From the NCBI GenBank assembly GCA_905234235.1, contig CAJOHN010000001.1:83026-147025 (forward strand): a DNA stretch of 64,000 nt, read 5' to 3'. A program made the translations under genes and the position numbers. Shown here piece by piece: positions 1 to 8,949 of the stretch (within the stretch, counting starts at the first letter, position 1; every line of letters starts with the position of its first letter). Origin of the DNA: an uncultured Selenomonadaceae bacterium (GTDB lineage: Bacteria; Bacillota; Negativicutes; Selenomonadales; Selenomonadaceae). The notes beneath the pieces were generated by a model. The model was not told where the DNA came from, ran no database searches, and was given only the letters and a program-made list of their open reading frames with translations.

Positions 1-269
1 ACATCGTTTTTCTTAACGTCATGCGTCGAATCAGCGTTTCATGCGACTGCGAGGGAATTTATGCCGCCGAACCGACCATGAAAGACATCGGCATTGCCGT
101 TTCAACTGATTTGCTCGCCGTCGACCAGGCTTGTACCGATTTAATTTATGCCGCCTCCGACAGCCACGACATGAAGGAACGCATTGAAACCCGTCACGGC
201 TTGCGCCAACTCTCTGCTATGGCTGAAAAGGGACTCGGCAACCCGCAATACGAACTGATTGAAATTTAA
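1..269 (+). CDS. DUF362-family protein, C-terminal part
   Basis: The reading frame is open from the left edge (frame of base 3) to a TAA at 267-269, so the gene begins outside the window. The visible 89 residues resemble the end of DUF362 proteins, which often carry ferredoxin-like Fe-S clusters. Recognisable segments are a Cys-Asp-Cys-Glu-Gly stretch, DIGIAVSTDLLAVDQAC, and ERIETRHGLRQL near the end. The biochemical role of the family is not firmly known. A hairpin terminator follows within 30 bases. Confidence is good for the family and low for function. Confidence 0.72.
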   Translation, partial: IVFLNVMRRISVSCDCEGIYAAEPTMKDIGIAVSTDLLAVDQACTDLIYAASDSHDMKERIETRHGLRQLSAMAEKGLGNPQYELIEI

Positions 270-292
270 TCCGTAAACCGGAGCAAAAAAAT

Positions 293-322
293 AATCCCCT
301 GCAAAAACGCGGGGGATTTTTT
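293..322. terminator. Rho-independent terminator between convergent genes
   Basis: AATCCCC and GGGGGATT form a stem around a loop of about 11 bases. T tracts lie on the + side, and the reverse complement also ends in a T run. It therefore can serve both the DUF362 gene and the convergent cstA-like gene ending at 330. Confidence 0.8.
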
Positions 323-329
323 CGTTTAC

Positions 330-1790
330 TTATCGCAAGTTTCGTGACGAGCTTACACTTTTACCAAAGCGGATAATCGCCGTCGCGTAGAGAGCCGCGC
401 AGACCGCCGCCAAAATGTAACTGAGCGTGTAACTCAAGCCAAAGCCAATCGGCGCGTGCAAAATGTACGTCGAAACCATGTACATGTAAAAAGTTCCGGG
501 AATAATCGCCATAAGATACGGCATACCGTTTTTGAACATGTAAACGGCAATCATCGCGAAAGCAAACACCGCAATAGTTTCGTTCGCCCAAGAGAAATAT
601 CTCCAAAGCAACGCGAAGCCGCTCTTATCAGTTTTGGCGTAGTAAAGCACGAACGCCACGACCGCAAAAATTATCAGCGCGAGAATCAACGTGTTGGTTT
701 TCTTTTTATTGTCAATGTGGAGCGCGTCGGCAATCATCAGACGCAACGAACGCAACGCCGTATCGCCCGACGTGATAGCCAAGACGATAACGCCTAAAAC
801 TGCGACCATGCCGCCGACAGAGCCGAGCATATCCTGCGCGATAATCCCGACGACAACCGCCGCTTGCTTGAAAAGATTTTCATTCGTCGCAATGCCGGCA
901 TTAACCGCGCCCATAGCCGCGCCCGCCCAACTCATCGCGATAAAACCTTCGGCAATCATCGTGTTGTAGTAAATGAGCCGCCCGTGTTGTTCACGCGTAA
1001 CCGAACGCGCAATCAACGTCGCCTGCGTCGAGTGGAAGCCCGAAGTTATTCCGCAAGCGACAGTTATAAAGAATATCGGGATAAAGTTTTCGCCGAAAGG
1101 ATGAACGTTCGCGACGCCCGCCTCCCAAAGTTCAGTCAGCGGGTAGCCGTTAATAAACAGTCCGAAAAAAATTCCTACGGCACTCAGCAACAGAATCGCG
1201 CCGAAAATCGGATAGACGCGCCCGATAATTTTATCAATCGGCAGGAGCGTCGCCAACAAATAGTAAGCAAAAATAACGCCGTAAACCGTTATAACTTCCG
1301 TGCTCAACGTGGAAGCGTCGCCTTTGAGAATGTGCGCGACAAACAAATCGCCGGGCGTGTAGATAAAAACCGTGCCGACCAAAAGTATAAGCAAGCAGAC
1401 AAAAATATTGTAGACGCTGTAAACGCCGCCGCCGAGAAATCTTTTGACGAGGGCAGGCATTTGTTCGCCGTTGTTGCGCAGGGAAATCATGCCGCTCATA
1501 TAATCGTGGAACGCGCCGCCGATAACACAGCCGATTGGAATTGTGATAAAGGCAATCGGACCAAATAAAATTCCTTGAATCGGACCAAGTACCGGACCGG
1601 TTCCCGCAATGTTCAGCAGTTCAATCAGGCAATTTTTCCATTTGTTCATCGGCACGAAGTCAACGCCGTCACGAAGTTTTATCGCGGGCGTCTGCGCGGA
1701 AGAACTCGGTTTCATAACGTGTTCGCAAAACGCACCGTAAGCCGCCGCCCCGCCTATCAAAATCACTAAGCCGATTATAAACGTAATCAA
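330..1790 (-). CDS. CstA-family peptide/pyruvate transporter (short form)
   Basis: A 486-residue, very hydrophobic protein with more than ten predicted membrane segments. It has the carbon-starvation CstA signatures: LNIAGTGPVLGPIQGILFGP near residues 60-80, GGAFHDYMSGM near 90-100, and GITSGFHSTQATLIARS near 240. CstA/BtsT proteins import peptides or pyruvate in the cytoplasmic membrane. The length matches the short family members (about 480) rather than the 700-residue E. coli CstA. The likely start is TTG at 1790 behind AGGAAGTG. It begins only 16 bases after the infB stop on the same strand, so it is probably cotranscribed with the rimP-infB operon, which is an unusual partner. Confidence 0.88.
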   Translation of the reverse strand: MITFIIGLVILIGGAAAYGAFCEHVMKPSSSAQTPAIKLRDGVDFVPMNKWKNCLIELLNIAGTGPVLGPIQGILFGPIAFITIPIGCVIGGAFHDYMSGMISLRNNGEQMPALVKRFLGGGVYSVYNIFVCLLILLVGTVFIYTPGDLFVAHILKGDASTLSTEVITVYGVIFAYYLLATLLPIDKIIGRVYPIFGAILLLSAVGIFFGLFINGYPLTELWEAGVANVHPFGENFIPIFFITVACGITSGFHSTQATLIARSVTREQHGRLIYYNTMIAEGFIAMSWAGAAMGAVNAGIATNENLFKQAAVVVGIIAQDMLGSVGGMVAVLGVIVLAITSGDTALRSLRLMIADALHIDNKKKTNTLILALIIFAVVAFVLYYAKTDKSGFALLWRYFSWANETIAVFAFAMIAVYMFKNGMPYLMAIIPGTFYMYMVSTYILHAPIGFGLSYTLSYILAAVCAALYATAIIRFGKSVSSSRNLR

Positions 1791-1806
1791 AACTTTTCAC
1801 TTCCTA

Positions 1807-4503
1807 TCAATCTGCGCGGTTGACATCCTCAATCGAAGTTTCAATCTCTTCCATCTTGTACGCCTCGATTATGTCACCCTCTTTGAAGTCGCGATAGTCA
1901 ACAATCGAAATGCCGCATTCGTAACCCGCCGCAACTTCCTTGACTTCATCTTTAAATCTGCGGAGCGAATCAATTTCCCCGTCGAAAACCTCAATGTTAT
2001 CGCGCAGAATGCGAATCTTGCTGTTGTTAAAAATTTTTCCTTCCAAAACGTACGAGCCCGCGACCAACGCTTTGCTGAACTTCATAACCTTACGAATCTC
2101 GACGCGCCCTTGAATAACTTCCTTGTACTTCGGAGCCAATAAGCCGCTCATTGCGTCCTGCACGTCGTGAATCGCATCGTAGATAACGCGGTAAGTTCTT
2201 ATGTCGATATTTTCTGTGACGGCGGACTTGCGAGCGTTATTATCGGGGCGCACGTTGAAGCCGAGAATCAGCGCGTTGGACGACGAGGCAAGCATAACGT
2301 CATTCTCCGTTACTGCGCCGACGCCCGAATGAACAATATTAACGCGGACTTCGTCGTTTTTGTTAAGGGCAAGCAACGCGCCCGACAAAGCCTCAATCGA
2401 ACCTTGAACGTCCGCTTTAATAACAATGTTCAAATCTTTAAGAGAGCCCGCTTGAATCTGATTGAACAAATCGTCCAACGAAACTTTCTTGGACTTAATT
2501 AAATCATTGCGTTGGCGTTCGATACGGTGTTCAGCGATTGACTTGGCAAGTTTTTCGTCGAGAGACGCAAGAATATCGCCCGCCGCCGGAACGTCATTCA
2601 AACCTAAAACTTCAACGGGGACGCTCGGACCAGCCTTCTTGAGATTATCGCCGCGTTCGTTCATCATAGCGCGAACTTTGCCGTAAGTGGTGCCCGCAAC
2701 AATCGCGTCACCAATTCTAAGCGTGCCGTTTTGAACTAAAACCGTAGCGACCGGACCTCTGCCCTTATCCAACTGCGCCTCGATAATTACGCCGCGAGCC
2801 TCGCGATTGGGATTGGCTTTGAACTCTTGAACGTCCGCCTCGAATAAAATTTCTTCCAGCAAATCATTTATGTTGAGATTCTTTTTGGCGGAGACTTCAA
2901 CCATCGTGGTATTGCCGCCGAAATCGCGACTAACTAAACCGTGTTCCAAAAGTTCCTGCTTAACGCGCATGGGATTCGCGCCGGGCTTATCGATTTTATT
3001 AATGGCAACGATAATCGGGACGTTCGCAGCTTTGGCGTGATTAATCGCCTCAATCGTCTGCGGCATGACGCCATCATCAGCGGCGACAACTAAAATTGCA
3101 ATGTCAGTGACTTGCGCGCCGCGAGCTCTCATAGCCGTAAAAGCCTCGTGCCCGGGCGTGTCGAGGAAAACAATTTTTCTATCGTTGCAAATGACTTGAT
3201 ACGCGCCGATATGCTGAGTAATGCCGCCGGCTTCAGTTGAGGTGACGTGAGTTTTTCTGATGACGTCGAGGAGCGAAGTTTTACCGTGATCAACGTGCCC
3301 CATAACCGTAACGACGGGCGGACGAATTTTTAACGTAGAGGGGTCGTCTTCGATTTCGGGGATAAGCGTCGGGTCGACTTCGGGCGGGAGTTCTTCAGCA
3401 GTAACCCCGAACTCGGCGGCAACCAACGCGGCTGTGTCATAATCGATAACTTGGTTAATCGTCGCGACTACGCCCATCATCAAAAGTTTTTTAATAATAT
3501 CGACGGCGGTACAGCTCATCTTGCTAGCCAAATCCTTAACGGCAATACTTTCGCCAACTTTTATGTGAGTTGGGCGGGCGATTTCTGCTTTATGGACGGG
3601 CTGAGGGGCGGGGCGATTTTTCTTACGTGCAGGACGCGGCGGACGCGGTTTATTATCGGACGCTTGCGCGGCGGCTTGAGTTTTAGCGGCTTCCTTAGCG
3701 TTAGCGGGCTGACGATTGCGATTACGTTGGCGATTATTTTTTACGCCGTCCTCGCGCTGACGTTCGTTGCGATTTTTAGATTGACGGTCGCCGCGTTCCC
3801 CGCGAGTATCTTGTTTATCTTGCAAGCGAACATCGGACTTATCCTGTCGTTCTTGCTTACTGCGATTATCACGCCCGCGAGACTCTTGACGTTCGCCGCG
3901 AGGTTCTTGACGCTCAGGACGTTCTGCGCGGACTTCGGGCTTATCTTGACGTTCCGGACGCTGGCGATTATCGCGCCGCTGTTGTTGTGGCTGAGGCTTT
4001 GATTTTTGTTCAGGCTTTTGCTCAGTTTTTTGTTCGACTTTAGGCTGTGGTTTTTGTTCGGGCTTAGGTTCAACTTTTTGTGCGGGCTTAGATTCGATTT
4101 TAGGCGCAGGTTTAGATTGTCGCGGCTGAGGTTGCGGCTTAGCTTCGACTTTCGGCGCGGGCTTGACCGGTTTTTGTTGAGTTTGAGCCTGTGGTTTCTG
4201 TTCAGATTTAGTCGCGGGCTTAGATTGTTTTTGTTGAGGTTGAGCCTGCGGTTTTTGTTCGGATTTAACTGCGGGCTTGGCGGTTTTAGCTGGAGCCTGC
4301 GGTTTTGGTTCCGGCTTAGGTTGTTCGACGGGTTTACGCCGCCCGAATGTTGCCTTGACGAGTTGATAAGCTTCCTCTTCGACGCCTGTGAAACGATTTT
4401 TAACTTTGATCTTGCGCTTATTCAGAAAGTCGATAATTACTTGAACGTCCTGATTGAATTCGTTCGCCATGTCATAGATTCTGTACTTAACCGGTTTTGA
4501 CAT
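1807..4503 (-). CDS. infB: Translation initiation factor IF-2
   Basis: An 898-residue IF-2. It delivers initiator fMet-tRNA to the 30S subunit and hydrolyses GTP on subunit joining. An IF2N module lies at about 1-50 ([15 protein letters not shown]). A long Lys/Gln/Pro then Arg/Asp-rich disordered linker spans about 55-310, followed by a second IF2N module at about 315-365. The GTPase domain starts near 400 with [12 protein letters not shown], then [17 protein letters not shown] and NKIDKPG, followed by the beta-barrel and C2 tRNA-binding domains. ATG follows GGGGGTGG. The linker is low-complexity with imperfect [13 protein letters not shown] repeats. It is fourth in the rimP operon. Confidence 0.98.
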   Translation of the reverse strand: MSKPVKYRIYDMANEFNQDVQVIIDFLNKRKIKVKNRFTGVEEEAYQLVKATFGRRKPVEQPKPEPKPQAPAKTAKPAVKSEQKPQAQPQQKQSKPATKSEQKPQAQTQQKPVKPAPKVEAKPQPQPRQSKPAPKIESKPAQKVEPKPEQKPQPKVEQKTEQKPEQKSKPQPQQQRRDNRQRPERQDKPEVRAERPERQEPRGERQESRGRDNRSKQERQDKSDVRLQDKQDTRGERGDRQSKNRNERQREDGVKNNRQRNRNRQPANAKEAAKTQAAAQASDNKPRPPRPARKKNRPAPQPVHKAEIARPTHIKVGESIAVKDLASKMSCTAVDIIKKLLMMGVVATINQVIDYDTAALVAAEFGVTAEELPPEVDPTLIPEIEDDPSTLKIRPPVVTVMGHVDHGKTSLLDVIRKTHVTSTEAGGITQHIGAYQVICNDRKIVFLDTPGHEAFTAMRARGAQVTDIAILVVAADDGVMPQTIEAINHAKAANVPIIVAINKIDKPGANPMRVKQELLEHGLVSRDFGGNTTMVEVSAKKNLNINDLLEEILFEADVQEFKANPNREARGVIIEAQLDKGRGPVATVLVQNGTLRIGDAIVAGTTYGKVRAMMNERGDNLKKAGPSVPVEVLGLNDVPAAGDILASLDEKLAKSIAEHRIERQRNDLIKSKKVSLDDLFNQIQAGSLKDLNIVIKADVQGSIEALSGALLALNKNDEVRVNIVHSGVGAVTENDVMLASSSNALILGFNVRPDNNARKSAVTENIDIRTYRVIYDAIHDVQDAMSGLLAPKYKEVIQGRVEIRKVMKFSKALVAGSYVLEGKIFNNSKIRILRDNIEVFDGEIDSLRRFKDEVKEVAAGYECGISIVDYRDFKEGDIIEAYKMEEIETSIEDVNRAD

Positions 4504-4524
4504 AGATCCACCCCCGTTGGAATT

Positions 4525-4779
4525 TTATTTCATGAGAATTTTCTCCTTTATGCTGTCGTAAACTTCATCGGACACTTTGACTTTGAAAACCTTATCGAAA
4601 TTGCGACGCTTAAAAAGGACAGCCGCGCAGGTTGCCGATTTGCAGACGTAAGCTCCGCGCCCGCCAATCTCGTCGACTGAAATTTTTCCCGCCGAATTTT
4701 TAGCGACGCGGATTAGTTCCGACTTGTGACGAACTTGGCGACACACGACGCAACGCCGCATGTTAATTGGTTTACTCAT
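4525..4779 (-). CDS. rnpM: YlxR/RnpM RNA-binding protein
   Basis: An 84-residue YlxR-family protein with the hallmark RRCVVCRQVRHKSELIRV at residues 8-25 and GRGAYVCKSATC at 40-51. The B. subtilis relative binds RNase P RNA and modulates its activity. It overlaps the nusA stop by four bases (ATGA), showing translational coupling. The ylxQ (L7Ae-like) gene that often lies between this gene and infB is absent here. Confidence 0.95.
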   Translation of the reverse strand: MSKPINMRRCVVCRQVRHKSELIRVAKNSAGKISVDEIGGRGAYVCKSATCAAVLFKRRNFDKVFKVKVSDEVYDSIKEKILMK

Positions 4780-5918
4780 TTCTTGCCTTTCTTGGGACGC
4801 GGTTTGAAGACAGCCGACGCCTCTGAGATGTCGACTTCGTGCATATCTTCGGAGAGCGGAGCGGTTTTTGCCTGCTTGACGCTTTTAATATCAATCTTGC
4901 AACCCGTGAGTTTTGCGGCGAGGCGAGCGTTTTGTCCTTCCTTACCGATTGCCAAACTGAGTTGATTATCTGGCACGACGACGCGGCAACTTCTTGCGTC
5001 ATCATCGAGCGCGACGCTCACAATTTTTGAAGGGCTGAGCGCATTGGCAACGTAGACGCCTGCCTTCGGACTCCACGCGATAATGTCGAGTTTTTCATCG
5101 CCGAGTTCGTCGATAACGGGCTGAATTCGCGTGCCGTGTTGCCCTAAGCAAGAGCCAACCGCCTCGATATTGGGGTCTTTGGAATTGACGGCAATTTTCG
5201 CACGAGAACCGGGGTCGCGAGCTACGGCTTTGACTTCTATAATGCCTTCTTGAATTTCTGGGATTTCAATTTCAACGAGCCGACGTAAAAAATTCGGGTG
5301 CGTCCGCGATAAATAAACTTGGGGACCTTTGCCGCCCTTTTTGACTTCGATAATGTAAGCGCGAACCCAATCGCCGATTTTATAGTTATCATTAGGCGTC
5401 ATTTCTTCGGGCTCCAAAATTGCTTCGGTCTTGCCGACTTCGACGACTAAATTTCCATTCTCGACGCGAACGATTTTCCCGCGCACGAGGTCGCTTTCGC
5501 GGTTGGTAAATTCGTCGTAAATGACACCGCGCTCCGCCTCGCGCAACTTCTGCACGACAAATTGTTTGGCAGCCTGCGCGGCGATTCGTCCAAAATTTTT
5601 AGGCGTAACTTCAATCTCGACAACGTCATCAATATCGCAACCCGGACTTATCGCTTGGGCGTCTTCCTTAGAAATTTCGATAACGGGATCCTCGACGGTT
5701 TCGACGACGCTTTTTAGCGCGTAAACGTGGAAACTACCATCATCGCGGTCAAGCATAACTTCGACGTTGTCATCTTTACTGTAATTTTTTTTGTAAGCAA
5801 CTTTAAGCGCGGACTCCACCGCCTCGAACATCACTTCGGGCGCAATTTCTTTCTCTGTGCATAAATCTTTAATCGCGTCAATCAAACTGAGTTCCGTATT
5901 TTTTTTTCTGAATGCCAA
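4776..5918 (-). CDS. nusA: Transcription termination/antitermination factor NusA
   Basis: A 380-residue NusA: N-terminal RNA-polymerase-binding domain (about 1-125), S1 domain (about 130-200) and tandem KH domains (about 205-345), with a short acidic/basic tail and no extra C-terminal repeats. It binds RNA polymerase and modulates pausing, termination and antitermination. The start is set at TTG 5918 because GGGAGGAAG lies 10 bases upstream. An in-frame TTG at 5936 would overlap that ribosome binding site. It is coupled to rnpM by a four-base overlap. Confidence 0.96.
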   Translation of the reverse strand: MAFRKKNTELSLIDAIKDLCTEKEIAPEVMFEAVESALKVAYKKNYSKDDNVEVMLDRDDGSFHVYALKSVVETVEDPVIEISKEDAQAISPGCDIDDVVEIEVTPKNFGRIAAQAAKQFVVQKLREAERGVIYDEFTNRESDLVRGKIVRVENGNLVVEVGKTEAILEPEEMTPNDNYKIGDWVRAYIIEVKKGGKGPQVYLSRTHPNFLRRLVEIEIPEIQEGIIEVKAVARDPGSRAKIAVNSKDPNIEAVGSCLGQHGTRIQPVIDELGDEKLDIIAWSPKAGVYVANALSPSKIVSVALDDDARSCRVVVPDNQLSLAIGKEGQNARLAAKLTGCKIDIKSVKQAKTAPLSEDMHEVDISEASAVFKPRPKKGKK

Positions 5919-5942
5919 GTAAACTCTTCCTCCCAAAATTTT

Positions 5943-6386
5943 TTAAAAGTCTATGTGCAACCTGACTTGCGCAATTTTTTCTCGCGGCAAAGGCTCTGCG
6001 TCTTTCAATCGCAAAAATTTTTCATCGCGACTTTCCAACTCTCCGACAAAAATTTTTTTACCGTTAAGCGGCGCGTAAAGTGTCACGTCAACGACTTTGC
6101 CCGCCTCGCGAACGAAATCTTTATCCTTCTTCAAAATGCGGTCGATACCGGGCGACGAGACTTCCAAAATGTACGCCCCGCCGATTATATCTGCCGCGTC
6201 AAGTTTCGCGCTCAACTGTTCGCTGATTGTTTGGCAGTCGTCCAAATCGATACCGCCCGCCTTGTCCACGAACACCCGCAAATACCAATCGCGCTCCTTG
6301 ACATATTCCACGTCGACGAGCTCATAATCCGTGCCCGACAAAATTTCCGACATCAAACTTTCAACCTGTGATTCAATTTTGCTCAA
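5943..6386 (-). CDS. rimP: Ribosome maturation factor RimP
   Basis: A 147-residue RimP, needed for 30S maturation. Family signatures are DYELVDVEYVKERDWYLRVF (about 20-40), DDCQTISEQLSAKLD and YILEVSSPGIDR. TTG start behind AGGGGGTG. First gene of the rimP-nusA-rnpM-infB operon, 24 bases before nusA. Confidence 0.96.
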   Translation of the reverse strand: MSKIESQVESLMSEILSGTDYELVDVEYVKERDWYLRVFVDKAGGIDLDDCQTISEQLSAKLDAADIIGGAYILEVSSPGIDRILKKDKDFVREAGKVVDVTLYAPLNGKKIFVGELESRDEKFLRLKDAEPLPREKIAQVRLHIDF

Positions 6387-6407
6387 TCAAGCACCCCCTA
6401 CAATGTG

Positions 6408-6433
6408 AAAGAGTGGACGCGAGCCCACTCTCT
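6408..6433 (-). promoter_or_regulatory. Hairpin in the rimP operon leader
   Basis: On the minus strand AGAGTGG pairs perfectly with CCACTCT around an 8-base loop, 20-45 bases before the rimP start. No T run follows immediately, so it is a leader structure rather than an obvious terminator. The rimP/nusA operon is often autoregulated through its leader. That role here is inference. Confidence 0.5.
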
Positions 6434-6536
6434 CAACTAAGCTATGTCCAAAAAAATTTTCCTCCGCCCGCGCGAAGATACCAAATCCTCCTGCACTCAA
6501 CGCCCTCCGAAATTTTTTCTGTCGAACTCGCAACGT

Positions 6537-6565
6537 ATTCTAACTAAAATCCTAAGCGTTTGCAA
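6537..6565 (-). promoter_or_regulatory. Promoter for the rimP-nusA-rnpM-infB operon
   Basis: On the minus strand TTGCAA, 17 bases, then TAGAAT. This is a good sigma-A-type pair and predicts a leader of about 140 nt containing the 6408-6433 hairpin. Confidence 0.6.
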
Positions 6566-6601
6566 GTTTTTTCTTGGCACTAAAAAAATTTTTAAAAAAA
6601 C

Positions 6602-6632
6602 TTGTGTCACAAGCAAAATTTTGTGTTATAAT
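6602..6632 (+). promoter_or_regulatory. Promoter for the YitT gene
   Basis: A perfect -10 box TATAAT at 6627-6632, with TTGTGT at 6602-6607 (19-base spacer) as a weak -35. It sits 37 bases before the ATG. Confidence 0.55.
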
Positions 6633-6669
6633 TCCCGCGCATGTATCAAAAGGAGGGAGAAACCTTCAG

Positions 6670-7605
6670 ATGAATGTAACCTCAATGCTTTTCAAGTACT
6701 TGGGGATTATGGCGGGTTGTCTTATCGCCGCTTCTTCAATTAATCTCTTCGTGGTGCCGAGCAATCTTTTAACGGGCGGCGTCACGGGTATCGCGATAAT
6801 TTTTTATTTCTTGGTGGGCTTGCCAATCGGCATTCAAACGCTCGTCTACAACGTGCCGCTGTTAATCGCGTCGTATAAACTTCTCGGCAAAAAATATACT
6901 ATCGACGTGGTTATCGGGACGGTTATGTTCTCACTTGCGCTGGACGCCACAAAATTTTTGAACGGAATGGTGCCGCTTGATGAAATGATGCTTGCGTCGA
7001 TTTACGGCGGAATTTTTAACGGCATCGGTTACGGGATTGTTTTCCGCATGAACGGTTCGACCGGCGGCTTCGACATTCTCGGCGCGATTTTTAAAAAGTA
7101 TTACTCAATGGACATCGGCTCGGTTATCTTCGGCTTTAACTGTTTGATTGTCGCGATAGCGGGCGCGTTGTTCAGCATAACTTCCGCAATGTTCACGCTG
7201 ATTTGTATGTATGTCACTTCGCAGATGACCAATAAAATTATCGACGGTTTCAATCAGCGCAAGGCGATTCTGATTATTTCCGATAAGGCTAAAGATATTG
7301 CTGACGGAATTATCGCGGACATCGGGCGCGGCGTCACGTTTATTAACGGCGAGGGAGCTTACACCGGCGACCCTAAAAAAATCGTTATGGTTGTCGTCAG
7401 CATGACGCAAATCGCTAAAATAAAAATTATCGTAAAGACTGTTGATAAAAATGCTTTTATGCTTATACTAACAGCAAGCGAGGTTCAAGGGCGCGGCTTC
7501 ACCGGAAGTACTCGGCAAAATGTTCGTTATCGTACCGACCAAAAGATTAATCCCGAAGTCGAACAGAAAATCCAAGACGCTCTTGCCAACCGCGCAGATG
7601 ATTGA
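6670..7605 (+). CDS. YitT-family membrane protein (DUF161/DUF2179)
   Basis: A 311-residue protein. The N-terminal half has five to six hydrophobic segments with the family motifs NLFVVPSNLLTGGVTGIAI and FRMNGSTGGFDILG. The soluble C-terminal DUF2179 half includes GRGVTFINGEGAYTG and VDKNAFMLILTASEVQGRGF. The family is widespread in Bacillota and its transport substrate is not established. The ATG at 6670 is chosen for AGGAGGG 12 bases upstream. In-frame upstream codons lie inside the promoter. Confidence 0.9.
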   Translation: MNVTSMLFKYLGIMAGCLIAASSINLFVVPSNLLTGGVTGIAIIFYFLVGLPIGIQTLVYNVPLLIASYKLLGKKYTIDVVIGTVMFSLALDATKFLNGMVPLDEMMLASIYGGIFNGIGYGIVFRMNGSTGGFDILGAIFKKYYSMDIGSVIFGFNCLIVAIAGALFSITSAMFTLICMYVTSQMTNKIIDGFNQRKAILIISDKAKDIADGIIADIGRGVTFINGEGAYTGDPKKIVMVVVSMTQIAKIKIIVKTVDKNAFMLILTASEVQGRGFTGSTRQNVRYRTDQKINPEVEQKIQDALANRADD

Positions 7606-7665
7606 ATTAAAGTCGTCACTTCGACGAACAAAATAAGTTTCACGCGGAGGAGGCGATAAAAACTT

Positions 7666-7746
7666 TTGGAGCAGTATCAAAATCGACCGATTAGCCCAAA
7701 AAATTTACTGTCGGTCGGAGGAGGAATAAACATTTTATGGAACTGA
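7666..7746 (+). CDS. Possible 26-residue leader peptide ahead of the metallo-hydrolase
   Basis: A short frame starting TTG at 7666, with a strong GGAGGAGG about 11 bases upstream, ends TGA at 7744-7746, just inside the next gene (ATG 7737). The second SD for the downstream gene lies inside this frame. The arrangement would couple its translation to the metallo-hydrolase. It is too short to recognise and may be chance. Confidence 0.25.
   Translation: MEQYQNRPISPKNLLSVGGGINILWN
7684..7717 (+). promoter_or_regulatory. Inverted repeat next to the metallo-hydrolase ribosome binding site
   Basis: CGACCGA (7684-7690) pairs with TCGGTCG (7711-7717) around 20 bases. The 3' arm runs into GGAGGAGG, the SD of the gene starting at 7737. 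Folding could limit access to the SD, though no ligand or factor is evident. Confidence 0.35.
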
Positions 7747-8468
7747 ATTACTTGTTGAACAGCGGCTTTTTGATTCGTGACGAAAAAACTTTACTGGTGT
7801 TTGACGATTACGACGACCCCGCGAACGTTGTCAATGCCGCCTATGACAAGGGAGACTTCGACAAGCTTTATATTTTCGTCACGCACGCGCACTTCGATCA
7901 TTTCAGCATGCACATTCGAGCTTATGCGCAGAGAATCACGCGCTACATTTTCTCAAGCGACATCAAGCACACCAAGCGCGTCAAAATTTTCCCGACGAAC
8001 AAAATCACGTACATCAAACGCAACAGCGAATGGTACGACGACACGATTAGGGTTTGGGCGTATGACTCGACGGACGTAGGCGTTTCGTTCTTAGTTCAGA
8101 CGGCTTCCGGCGCGAGGATTTTTCATGCGGGCGATTTCAACTGGTGGCATTGGACGGACGATACTCCGGAAAATATCGAGCTGGCGGAGAAGTCATTTAA
8201 GCGGCAATTAAAACGCATGAACGGCATGGATGCGGACGTTGCCCTGTTCCCCGTCGACGGAAGACTCGGAGCCTCGCAGGAAAAAGGCGCGATTGAATTT
8301 GTAGCCAAGACAAACATTAGAGGTTTTGTAGCAATGCACCGCGTCGATTATCCGATGTGGAAGCCTTCGCAAGAATTTTTGGCGGCGAAGAAAAATTTGC
8401 CGATATGGGCTCCTACTATGCCGGGCGAACGCCGAATCTTCGACGGCAAGAAGTTCGTGGAGGGTTAA
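7737..8468 (+). CDS. Metallo-beta-lactamase-fold hydrolase
   Basis: A 243-residue protein of the metallo-beta-lactamase superfamily (UlaG-like branch of metal-dependent hydrolases). The metal motif HxHxDH appears as THAHFDH near residue 52. Another ligand is likely in FHAGDFNWWHW near 130-140, and a late His in FVAMHRVDYP near 200. The substrate cannot be read from the sequence. It begins a tight + strand run with greA (one base gap) and purD. Confidence 0.85.
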   Translation: MELNYLLNSGFLIRDEKTLLVFDDYDDPANVVNAAYDKGDFDKLYIFVTHAHFDHFSMHIRAYAQRITRYIFSSDIKHTKRVKIFPTNKITYIKRNSEWYDDTIRVWAYDSTDVGVSFLVQTASGARIFHAGDFNWWHWTDDTPENIELAEKSFKRQLKRMNGMDADVALFPVDGRLGASQEKGAIEFVAKTNIRGFVAMHRVDYPMWKPSQEFLAAKKNLPIWAPTMPGERRIFDGKKFVEG

Positions 8469-8469
8469 A

Positions 8470-8940
8470 ATGGCTGAAAAGAAAATCATGCTGACTCAAG
8501 ACGGCTATGATAAGCTTGTCGAAAAGTTAGACTACATGAAAAGCGTTCGGCGCATTGAAATTTCTGAACGACTCAAGGCGGCGATAGCTCTCGGCGACCT
8601 CAGCGAAAATTCCGAATACGACGACGCTAAGAATGAACAAGGGCGTCTCGAAAGCGAAATCAGCGAGTTAGAGGCAAAGCTCCGCAACAGCGAGATAATC
8701 AAGTCCGCAGAAAATACGGGCAAGGTTACAATCGGCAGTACGGTTACGGTTCGCGACGTGGAGCTTGACGCTATCGAAACTTACATGATAGTTGGTTCGA
8801 CGGAGGCTGACCCCGATAACAATAAAATTTCGGACGAGTCGCCGCTCGGAGCCGCTATCCTCAACAAAACTGCAGGCGTTACCGTTCAAGTTCATGCGCC
8901 GGCTGGCGTTATCGAGTTTGAACTTTTGGACGTGAAGTGA
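8470..8940 (+). CDS. greA: Transcript cleavage factor GreA
   Basis: A 156-residue GreA: N-terminal coiled coil (about 1-75) with GDLSENSEYDDAKNEQG, which carries the acidic tip residues, and a C-terminal FKBP-like domain (about 82-156). It rescues backtracked RNA polymerase by stimulating transcript cleavage. One base after the metallo-hydrolase stop and nine before purD. Confidence 0.97.
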   Translation: MAEKKIMLTQDGYDKLVEKLDYMKSVRRIEISERLKAAIALGDLSENSEYDDAKNEQGRLESEISELEAKLRNSEIIKSAENTGKVTIGSTVTVRDVELDAIETYMIVGSTEADPDNNKISDESPLGAAILNKTAGVTVQVHAPAGVIEFELLDVK

Positions 8941-8949
8941 GGTTTTCTT

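Noticed and set aside
864..1568. A 234-codon plus-strand frame within the CstA gene
   Set aside because: It is the antisense shadow of a membrane-protein gene, Arg/Asn-rich, with no ribosome site or domain.
3451..4500. Long plus-strand frames opposite the infB linker
   Set aside because: They arise from the biased codon composition of the Lys/Gln/Pro/Arg linker of IF-2 and have no recognisable protein features.
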